64,000 nucleotides of DNA from NCBI GenBank assembly GCA_963383645.1, contig OY726560.1, positions 88,446,093-88,510,092 on the forward strand. The letters run 5' to 3'. Each line of letters begins with the position of its first letter. Within the stretch, counting starts at the first letter, position 1. This stretch comes from Muscardinus avellanarius (lineage: Eukaryota; Chordata; Mammalia; Rodentia; Gliridae). Shown here in pieces: positions 55,910 through 64,000 of this stretch. Both the position numbers and the translations under genes were made by a program. Below the pieces are notes generated by a model. The model was not told the DNA's origin. It made no database searches and saw nothing but the letters and a program-made list of their open reading frames with translations.

Positions 55910-58015
55910 AAATACAATTATGATAGCAAGTCATTTCAACATTGAACTAGTTTGTGATTATTATAAATTCTATTATAACACTGGTTCAAAGATTTGCTCT
56001 AAGCCAAAAGGTCAGATGTTTATGTTTTTTTCCACCAAGTGCTTCTACTATGGTAAAATCCAGTTGAATTTCTTTGCTTGAAAAATCTTTCTGAAAGTAT
56101 TTTTCTGGGAAAGGTAGAGGGCACATAAAGAAGTCACAAGAAAACAACTTAACAGTCAAGAAGATGAAAAGATGACAGGTACATTATCTTCTTATTGATA
56201 TTTCAATTAAATAAAACCCATAAGAAGGTAAATTGAGGAATATAAAATCAGGAGAAGAATGTGTACAATAAATATGGACTCGAAACATTTCAACTCTTTA
56301 CAGCTTAAAGAGATGGACATGAGTCAAGTAAAAAAAATGTTGGTTTTTATAGTGAATAATTCTTTGTGACTTTATCCTTGTGCACCTGTTTCCTTCTGAG
56401 TTCAGTCTCTACAGGTGCTGTTCTCCTGTTCTGATGTTGGATGGCGATCGTAGTGGACAGTTTGTTGGCACAAAGCAGCAATTAAAAACACTGAAACCAA
56501 GAGCCAATTTTTCATTCTTATATCAATCATCTCAATATTTGTTCAATTCTGATACGCCTCTACTCCACAATTAGTGAATTTATGAATGAGAAAGGAAAGC
56601 ATGAAATAAATGAGTATTATTAAGGGCTCATCTAAGTCTTCATTTTTTCGGCTTCCTCTTTTCCAGGAGCCTTTGATTTCAACTACCGTTTAACCAGTCG
56701 TATTTGTGTTGTGCAGAGATGCGCAGAAAAACTGACATTTAGGTTGTAGCCATATCTTCATCTATGACAAATGAGGACGGGGGTGGGATAGAGTTACTAA
56801 AAAAACTATTATAGAATTGATTTTGAAGTACAATTGTCATCAGAAATCAGATCACTAATTAAATTGTACTGATTCTTAATAGAATTCACCAAGAGTTGTT
56901 TCAAAATTTCATTGACATTCTTTAGCATGGTGCCAAGAGTGCTTGGATCCTCATTCTACACTAGTGGCTCTGACAAAAAGGCGGCTGCTTACTCTGCAAT
57001 GAGCCGGTGGCAGGCGGTGGCTCTGCCCTTCCATGCATTGGTCCCCATCCTTTTAGAGGAGCCTCACTGGAACAACAGGAGTCCCGAAAGAAGCTGAGAT
57101 GGAAGACCCGAGTTCCAGTTCTATCTTTTCTCATTTTTAAAATCAAGTGCAGCTCATTATGACCTTGATTGTAATATTTCATGACTTTAAGGGAATGGCT
57201 CTCCTGAATCATGTTTTCCCACTCTCATTCCTCTGGAGCCAAGATTTCTAATTGTCTCTCTCATGCTCTTTTTAGCTGAGGTATTCAGAATTCTGATTCC
57301 TGCCTCTAGGCTATTTCTTTCAGACTTCAGCATCTGTCTCTTTACTGAAGTCATAGAAGCACATTAGAATTTAGTTTTCTAACTTTAATAAGCATCCCAG
57401 TTGAAGTTATCCAGACTTATTTATAGTTGAAACTTGGGAGGTTTAATTTTTTTCATTTTTGTCAGCAAAAAAGTCTGTATATGTACTGACTATTAAACGA
57501 ACTTTTTAATATCTTGGCTGTCGTGTGAATGGAATGTCCTAAGCTTATCAGCTCTTCCCAATTGGTGCAGTCTCTAAAATCAAGCTCTACGTTGGAAGTT
57601 TCAGTCTATGAAACAAATCTTATTTCAGTGCTATCCTTTTTCTCAAATTTGGTTTCTAATTGTTTTAAAGATGAATAAATTCTATTAAGAATTTACATGA
57701 TTTAATCATTTAATTTCTGATGGCAGTTCTACTTCAAAATCAATTCTATAATAACTTTTTGGTGACTCTACCCCACCTCCTGTCCTCATTTCTAATAGAA
57801 GAAGATAGAGCTACAATGCAAATATCAATATTTTAGCCTGTCTATCTCTAAACAACACAAACAGGACTGCATTTAATCTATAATGCTTAACATGAGTGAA
57901 GAATTATATTCTTAAGATACTGTATAAATTGAGTTCCATAATTTCCATTGTACTTCTAAGTGACATTGACATGTAGCTTAAAATAAGGTTAATTTATGAA
58001 TTTTAGTAGTAATAT
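55910..58015. other. No recognised gene or repeat
   Basis: About 2.1 kb of AT-rich sequence without an identifiable repeat or convincing open frame. Confidence 0.4.
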
Positions 58016-58021
58016 ATTCTT

Positions 58022-58200
58022 TTTGTATGTGGTACTGTGGATTGAATTCAGGGGCATTCTACCTCCAAGCTATAACCCCAGTCTTTTTTTATTTTTTATT
58101 TTGAAACCGTCTCACTAGGTTGCTGAGGGTATCACTAAGTTGATGAGGCTGTCCTTGAACCTGTGATCCTCCTGTCTCAGCCTCCAAAGTATGCATCATC
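58022..58200 (-). mobile_element. Older-type B1-dID SINE
   Basis: Antisense: 'gtggattgaattcaggggc', 'tataaccccagtcttttttt', 'gaaaccgtctcactaggttg', 'cagcctccaaagtatgc'. The head is shortened. Confidence 0.85.
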
Positions 58201-58602
58201 ATGCATTCTTTAATTAGGGGATGCAAAAAGCATTCACATTTGTTTACTGATAAACTTTTATCCAACTAAAAACATTTTCATCAGCAGAAAAAGTGGCATC
58301 AGTTCCTCAACGACGTCAAGTTCTTCTGACATTTTAGCATACTAAACTACACAGCAGTTGAAAACAACTTATCTGCCAAGGTCCAGTAAGTCTCTGGGTT
58401 CAGAAGTTTCTTGCCCAAGGTTTCTTCTAGGCTTATAGTCAGATGGAAGCCAGAGATAGTTCCCTGAACAGGCAGGCCAGTGTCCTTTCTACCATATTTT
58501 ATTGGTCAAAGAAACTACAGGGTCCAACTAGATCTAAAGAGGCTGGAGTATAGGAACGGCCTCTTGAGGAGGTGGGTGAGGGCGTGTGGTTAGGGAGCAC
58601 GT

Positions 58603-58738
58603 GGAGCGGGCGTGAGGCGCACACCTGTGATCCAGTACTTGGGAGGCTATGACAGGATTGCAGGTTCAAACCCCGGCATCTTAGCAAGACCGTGAATGTG
58701 GCTCCAAGTAAAACATCCCTGGGTTCCATCCACAGGAA
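58603..58738 (+). mobile_element. Older-type B1-dID SINE with internal deletion
   Basis: Sense: 'gagcgggcgtgaggcgcaca', 'tacttgggaggctatgacag', 'caggttcaaaccccggcat', then 'ccctgggttccatccacagg'. Most of the linker and the start of the ID part are deleted. Confidence 0.75.
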
Positions 58739-58854
58739 ATTTATCTCCCATGAAAATGAAGCATGTGGAGTGGGAACGCTGTTATGGGATCTTTAGAAAA
58801 TGCAATCCATCATCGAATTTTTAGGAAATGAGCGCTGCTGTTTTTAATGCCAGG

Positions 58855-59068
58855 GCTGGATATGCGCTATCAGGCCAAACCAAGGCTTCTGCCCATATCT
58901 GTAAATAAAATTGTATTAGACTGTAGCCACGCTCAGACGTTAATGTGCTTACTGTGGCTGTTTGCACACTCCCATGGCAGGATCTGTAGCTCCCACAGAA
59001 ACCAGCTGGACTAGAAAACCTAAAATATTTATTATCTGGCTCTTTACATAAAAGATTGCCAACCTCTG
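58855..59068 (+). repeat. hAT-type (MER) DNA transposon fossil
   Basis: 'tctgtaaataaaattgtatt', 'agactgtagccacgctcaga', 'cctaaaatatttattatctg' and the end 'aaagattgccaacctctg' follow a common non-autonomous hAT element nearly end to end. Confidence 0.55.
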
Positions 59069-59084
59069 CAAATAAGCCTTATTA

Positions 59085-59297
59085 TTGTTACTATTATTAC
59101 CATTATTATTATTATTATGGTACTGGGGATGGAACCCAGGGGCATTCTACCTCAAAGCTACACCCCCAGCCCTATTTTTATTCTTTATTTTGAAACAGGC
59201 TCTCATTAAGTTGCTGAGGCTGGCCGCAAACCTGCAATCCTCCTGTCTCGGCCTACTAAATACTGGGATTACAAGCATGCACCACCACTCTCGACTG
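59085..59297 (-). mobile_element. Older-type B1-dID SINE with (ATT)n tail
   Basis: Antisense: an ATT-rich tail (59085-59118), 'ggtactggggatggaaccca', 'gctacacccccagcccta', 'gttgctgaggctggccgca', 'gcatgcaccaccactctcg'. Confidence 0.9.
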
Positions 59298-59447
59298 ACA
59301 GCCCTATTTTTTTTATTATTTTGAAACAAGGTTTTACTAAGTTACAGATAGCCTTACTAACTAGCTGAGGCTGGCCTCAAACCACAATCCTCCTTTCTCT
59401 GCCTCCCAACTACTGGGATTAAAAGCTTGTACCACTATGCCCAGCAA
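59298..59447 (-). mobile_element. Second SINE, B1 half plus a trace of the ID half
   Basis: Immediately follows the previous SINE: 'agccctattttttttattat', 'gaaacaaggttttactaag', 'gtaccactatgcccagc'. Only a few bases of the ID side (agccct) are present. Tandem insertion into the head of the first is likely. Confidence 0.8.
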
Positions 59448-59848
59448 ACCTTAATTTTTACAAGAAAATTATCAGAAGACATTTGCTAATAATTTAATTT
59501 AAAATTGTAGTGACTGTATCTATGAATCTTTCCTAGTACCGTTTTTCTCTTGGAATAATGTATCAACTCTAATAAACCCCATGACTCTGTTATAACCCTC
59601 TCGCACAGATTGTTTCCCATAGAGAAATTTAACTTGTTTTTCTCTTCAAAATTGAGGTCTTCTCTTCTGTTCCCACCCCACCCTCTTAAATGTGGCCTTT
59701 TTGTTTTGCTAATGGGGTTAGTTTGTTTTCTATAAGATATTGTATTGGCTACAGCAGTCAATAACCTGCCAGAGAATGGAAATTATGTGAGTATCTGTAA
59801 GAACTAGAAAAATTAGCATCCCAGCCTCTAGAGACCCTGGTTGTTTTA

Positions 59849-60010
59849 ACCTGAGTCTTGCTGCTGAGGTTTGCCTCAAATCTGTGATCCTCCTGCCTTG
59901 GCCTCCGAGTACTGATGGAAACCCTCTTTCAAAGTAATTAATAAAGAAGTAAATAAACAAAATGGGGCAGGGTAGAATGCCCTTGAGTTCAATCCCCAGG
60001 ACAGTAACAA
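59849..60010 (+). mobile_element. Older-type SINE with inverted 5' part
   Basis: 59849-59913 reads as the B1 half in antisense (gtcttgctgctgaggtttgc, ctgtgatcctcctgccttgg, ccgagtactg). At 59914 the sequence switches to the sense direction (gaaaccctctttcaaagtaa) and continues through the ID half (gggtagaatgcccttgagtt, caatccccagg) to a CAACAA tail. The inversion is flanked by a small loss, as in twin-primed LINE-1 insertions. Confidence 0.8.
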
Positions 60011-60014
60011 CAAC

Positions 60015-61200
60015 AACAAAACAAGTTAAAAAGACATGGGCCTAGTAATAGGCATCCATACTTAAAATTCTGTGTGTAGTGTACATAGAGAAGAGCACTT
60101 GGTAACCACAATGAATTCTAAAGTCTCGTCAAATCAACAGTGAAGCAATCCATCTTGTGTGAATTAATAAAAACATATTCATCTCTTGCAGAGAACTGGT
60201 TCCAATTTGATCTGAAAATAGACTTAGTGTACTCATTACCTGCTAGAAAAAGACTGTTTTCCTAATAGAAAACAAAGTGGCTTTGGGAGAAAAAATACTT
60301 CGTTACATAAAGAGCGATGATGGGAGGAGGAGAATAAGGCATAGCGGAACAGACTCAGGCAATGGCGTGGAGGGGATTTAAGTAGGACACAGTTGCACCT
60401 ACTGGCAGCTCTTGGTAACTAGTATGATAAATGACCTTAAAGTGGATGAAGGCTTTTGCATGGAGGATTCTAGGGGGAAAAAAAGAAGAAATGAACATTA
60501 TTTTTCTGCCTTAGGCATGCTGTTGTGGCGGGGGGGGGGGTTGTATGCTGGAGGGGGGAACAAAAGTGAAATGGTAGCCAAAGGCAAAGGTCCAAACTTG
60601 AAGAAGAGCTGAATGATATGTTACTTCACTAACCAGTTCAGTCTTCTAGGAGAAATACCCTGACGGGGTGGGTGGGGTGTGCGGATTCAAAGCTGCTCCA
60701 GGGAAGTTCACATGAGATGGCTCGGTCCTTGTTCACTTTGCTCACAATAGTAGAGACTCTGCATTTATCTTTGGATAATAAGAAAAGACAAAGCAAGCTT
60801 CCTTCTAAAAGACGGCATCTTGACTACTTTCTGTAATATCGGGCATACTAATTTGATAACTTAGAAACAGTTTTACATTGTAATAGTATTTTCATTTTTA
60901 ATTAGGCCGAAAGCCTCTACTGGTATGCATGAGGTATATTTTCTGCCAAAGTCATGCTGCTATAATGAATTATTTATAAAGTACCACAAATTTTGTTTAT
61001 ATTTCATAGAATAATGGACAAATTTGTTTCCCTCTAAAGAACTTTAAAATTAATAAGGTGACTAATTGTAGAAAGGTATGATATTCTGAGGAATTCTATG
61101 GGGGAATCTTGAGAATTGTTTGGAAAAACAAGCAGCTGAGAGTAGAAATGAACCTTTAGTCTTTGTTGCTGGAAGAAGGAATGATTCTTCAGAGGGATGA
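60015..61200. other. No recognised gene or repeat
   Basis: About 1.2 kb with a run of ten G at about 60531-60540. No repeat, RNA gene or exon is recognised. Confidence 0.4.
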
Positions 61201-61204
61201 TGTT

Positions 61205-61720
61205 CAAGTGTGTTAGTCCACCTTGTATTACTTCAGTGAAATACCTGAAGCAGGTTATTTTATAAAGAAAAGGTTTATGTAGTTGACTACTTTGGAGGTA
61301 CAAGGGCATGTTCCTGGATTATTTTTTGTTTTTGTTCTTGTTGGTACTGGGGTTTCTGGAAGCCCTTCTACCTCCGGGCTACACTCCCAGACCTATTTTG
61401 TATTTTTTATTTGGAAACAGGGTCTCTTAAGCCAGCGAGGCTGGCTCCTAACCAGCGCAATCCTCCTGTCTCCGCCTCCCAAGCGCGGAGATTACAAGCA
61501 TGTGCCACCACACCCGGCATGTTCCTGGCTTTAGCTAAGCTCTGGAAAGGGCCCTCTCAGCTGTATCTCTTCATGATAAGAGCACATGTATGAGGGCAAG
61601 ACAGCATACAGAAACTAAGTCAGAGAGACTGACTCCACAATCCATCCTGTGGACATGACTCCAGTGATCTAAGGACCTTCCACTGGGTTCTACCTCATAT
61701 TTGTCTGTCAATTAAGATGA
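61205..61720 (+). repeat. Old LTR-like repeat split by a young SINE
   Basis: 'gtgttagtccaccttgtatt', 'gaaatacctgaagcaggtta' and 'ttataaagaaaaggtttatg' are the start of a common mammalian repeat whose remainder resumes after the SINE at 61529 (tgataagagcacatgtatga). I think it belongs with LTR-type repeats, but the family is not certain. Confidence 0.5.
61318..61516 (-). mobile_element. Young-type B1-dID SINE with perfect TSD
   Basis: Antisense: 'gtactggggtttctggaagc', 'acctccgggctacactccca', 'ctcttaagccagcgaggc', 'gtgccaccacacccg'. A perfect 12-bp duplication gcatgttcctgg flanks it (61306-61317 and 61517-61528). Confidence 0.95.
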
Positions 61721-61724
61721 CACT

Positions 61725-62120
61725 TATGTGGTACAGTGCATGTGAAAACAGAAATATCAAGTATATTTGATTGTCCAAGTTTGACTGCTAATTGTCAAAT
61801 CACTTTATGGACTATGTCCTAAAATATTATATATCATTTCATTATATAGATCTTGGTATCTATATAATGAAATGACTAAACTCTAATTGGGGACATTTTT
61901 GTCCTTACAATGCATTTATTTAAAATATCAACTATTTAAATTAGAACATTAACACAAATACCTTCAAACTAATTTTGACCCTAAAATTGCAGCAATTTCA
62001 GCTTACTAATGCATTTACCTACTACATTTTAAATTTGAATCTTTGTGGCAACAAACATCTAGGTCACATCAGAGAGTGAGAAGGATGTTGAAGTGAGGTT
62101 CAGTAGGACGTTAGGAACGA
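61725..62120. other. No recognised gene or repeat
   Basis: About 400 bp of AT-rich sequence. A short inverted repeat around 'tatataatgaaatgac' (61840-61875) could form a hairpin. Confidence 0.35.
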
Positions 62121-62124
62121 TGGT

Positions 62125-62260
62125 CATTTCAGTCCAGTGTGGTGGCCACTAGTCATATGGAGCCTTGGGCACTGGATATGTGACTAGTGCAACTGATGAA
62201 ACTTTATATTGTATTTTTTATTACTTTAGACTTAAATAGGCTCATGTGGCAACTAGCTAC
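62125..62260 (+). repeat. hAT-type (MER) fossil, terminal part
   Basis: 'cagtccagtgtggtggccac', 'ggatatgtgactagtgcaac' and 'aaataggctcatgtggcaac' resemble the terminal region of the element seen at 22105-22405. Confidence 0.5.
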
Positions 62261-62264
62261 ATAC

Positions 62265-63615
62265 TGGAAAGCTCAACTCAAAGGAAACAGAGCATTCTCA
62301 GAATGGACAATAAGGAGATGGAAAAAACTGTCATCAGAGTGATAATCCATACAACTCAATGTTTAGAGTTTAAATCTGTCATGATCATCACAGATGAAAA
62401 TGGACACATTTTTCTTCCTAATGATTCATTTTATTAGAGTGTTTGTGGCAATTATGTTAATAAAGATTAGCTTTTGTTAATTATAAAGTAGCCTGTCAAA
62501 GGAACAGATACTATAATTATTACATGATCAAGAAAAACATTTTTCTGCATTCTACTTTATTAAACTCGGTGTAATATGCTACATGTCACCTTTAGGTTAA
62601 ATATAACAAAAAAAAAACAGTGAAGCAGATTTTGTCACGAGGGACATCTCATCAAGTAGTTAATTTGTAGAAAAATTTCATTTTTTTCAATTTGAAAGAA
62701 CAGATGGCCTATTCATTAAAATTCAAAAGTAGATAATTGCTTGATTCCAGTATTTTTAGAAAAAGGACATTTTATAACATTATGTTTGCAGAAGACTCAT
62801 AGGTCTTAAAATGTCTTGTGTGACTGGACATAGAACTCTCCACTATCTATAATCACCTGTTATGCTAACTGAATAAGAACGCTAAAAATAGCTTTGTACC
62901 TCCTCTTCAACATTAAAAAATTCACTTTCAAAATTGCTCATCTCTGTGAAGAAATATCTTCACACTAACCTCTAAAACCTGCTCAAACATTCAACCAACA
63001 AATATTTATCATTTTTGTGCTGGATGTTGGGAACAGACGTCTGATAGACGTCTGGAAAGATTGCATCTGACCCTAAGAAGTGTCATTCAATGTTAAATGC
63101 TGATCGATGCCAATGACCTGGGTTCTTTTTTCTATTCTGCAACTTTTTCTCACTTTAAATGGTTCAGTATAGGTAGATATTTAGTAATTCATAACCAAGA
63201 ATTTGTCTGATGAATAATTTTGCCTGGTTGAATCTGCTGTTGAGCAATCTGTCTCTGTCCAGTGATTCTCATTCTGAAATTTTTTTACCATTCAAAGCCA
63301 GACCTTTTTTTTTTTTTTCCACCAGAAGTGGTCTTCTTCTCCTAGATATATAAAATGAAAGAGATGTAGCATATTTGCCTAATTCTCCTGTTTCTGGGAG
63401 TTCAGGAGGAAGCTTTTGCTTTATTTTGGCAGGCGTCTTCTAGTCTCTATCCTGCCTCTTTTATTTCTTAGTTCTTGCCTATCTTTCTGTAAGCAAAATT
63501 TTACTAAAATCCATCTCAAACTTCTTTAAGTACATAATTTTTATTTCTAAAAGGCATTGGTTTCTATTAAAATTTTAAACATTTCTACAAATTTAAAATT
63601 TAAGAATGTGAAGTT
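62265..63615. other. No recognised gene or repeat
   Basis: About 1.35 kb of AT-rich sequence; no RNA gene, exon or named repeat. Confidence 0.4.
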
Positions 63616-63618
63616 CAC

Positions 63619-63835
63619 ATTGGGTGTGTGGTGGTACATGCCTATAATCTTAGTATATGGGAAGCTGAAACAGAAGGATTGCAGGTTCAAGACCAGCCTC
63701 TGCATCTGAGCAAGACTTTGTTTCTGAGCAAATAAATAAATGAATTAAAGGCTGAGAGTGCAGATCAGGAAAAATGGGCCTCTGGATTCCATGCTCAGTA
63801 TCAGTTCTTTTTCTTTTTTTCTTTTTTTTTTTTTG
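63619..63835 (+). mobile_element. Older-type B1-dID SINE
   Basis: Sense: 'gggtgtgtggtggtacatgc', 'atatgggaagctgaaacaga', 'ttcaagaccagcctctgcat', 'ggattccatgctcagtatca'. A pyrimidine run follows instead of an A-tail. Confidence 0.85.
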
Positions 63836-63904
63836 CAGTTTTCTCACAAACTAAATCAGGTAAACGAACCTTGTCATTTTGGATTTTAAATAAAAAGAAT
63901 TCCT

Positions 63905-63950
63905 GTTAGATTTCACTCATTAGATTTCACTCATTAGATTTCATTCTCAT
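63905..63950. repeat. 15-bp tandem repeat, about 2.5 units
   Basis: The unit 'tagatttcactcat' recurs at 63908, 63923 and, partly, 63938. Confidence 0.85.
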
Positions 63951-64000
63951 CATTCAGTTTGTGCTTTGCTTATGTAGTCGAGTCCTAACAGCTTTTCTCT

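Noticed and set aside
61841..61876. Inverted repeat as a possible microRNA hairpin
   Set aside because: The arms are short and AT-only, and there is no sign of a conserved mature arm; chance in AT-rich DNA is more likely.

Overview
The window is nuclear genomic DNA of a placental mammal, most likely a rodent of the squirrel-related clade (squirrels and marmots, mountain beaver, or dormice). This rests on its dominant SINE, a fused element whose 5' half is 7SL/B1-like and whose 3' half is ID/tRNA-like (the B1-dID/MEN type), and on LINE-1 3' ends carrying the 'tattggtgcattata'-type tail that I associate with sciuromorph rodents. I cannot name the species. One SINE subfamily here (called 'young type' below) is CpG-rich and low in divergence. 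It has a characteristic 'gcgctggcttaagag' segment and the head 'gccgggcgtggtggcgcacg', and may be lineage-specific. The rest ('older type') are more diverged.

I find no protein-coding gene, exon set or CpG-island promoter. The open frames present are short, unconserved in appearance, or fall in SINEs, LINE-1 or simple repeats. The window therefore looks like a gene desert or the inside of a very large intron. The only recognisable coding sequence is LINE-1 ORF2 debris, of which one piece (minus strand, 12953-12070) is still uninterrupted.

Layout. 1-9 kb: ancient repeats (MIR, L2) and a few SINEs. 9-13 kb: a nested SINE pair, a MaLR LTR and a fairly recent truncated LINE-1. 13-23 kb: a MER5-type fossil, a 230-bp polypyrimidine tract, several SINEs, a tRNA-Gly half insert at 16.5 kb, an ancient repeat carrying a TC/TA microsatellite, and a hAT fossil. 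23-32 kb: mostly sequence without recognised repeats, plus some MIRs. 32-38 kb: a SINE cluster that includes a U2 snRNA 5' fragment inserted in a SINE at 33.5 kb and a triplicated target site at 37.2 kb. 40.4-42 kb: a local tandem duplication whose second copy holds a solo LTR. 42-43.5 kb: a second, broken LINE-1. 44-54 kb: SINEs, a 30-bp minisatellite, an ancient L1M, a second solo LTR with matching TG...CA ends, and an L1M fossil. 54-64 kb: a MaLR LTR, paired SINEs with triplet repeats, hAT fossils and a SINE with an inverted 5' part.

The most interesting observations are two tiny retroinserts of structured-RNA 5' fragments without poly(A) tails. One is U2 snRNA nt 1-33 and the other is tRNA-Gly(TCC) nt 1-38. 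Each is flanked by a perfect 16-17 bp target-site duplication. They match the described class of tailless retropseudogenes. A possible third case, a 16-bp SINE head between 22-bp direct repeats, has a competing explanation. All family assignments come from reading and memory, without database comparison.
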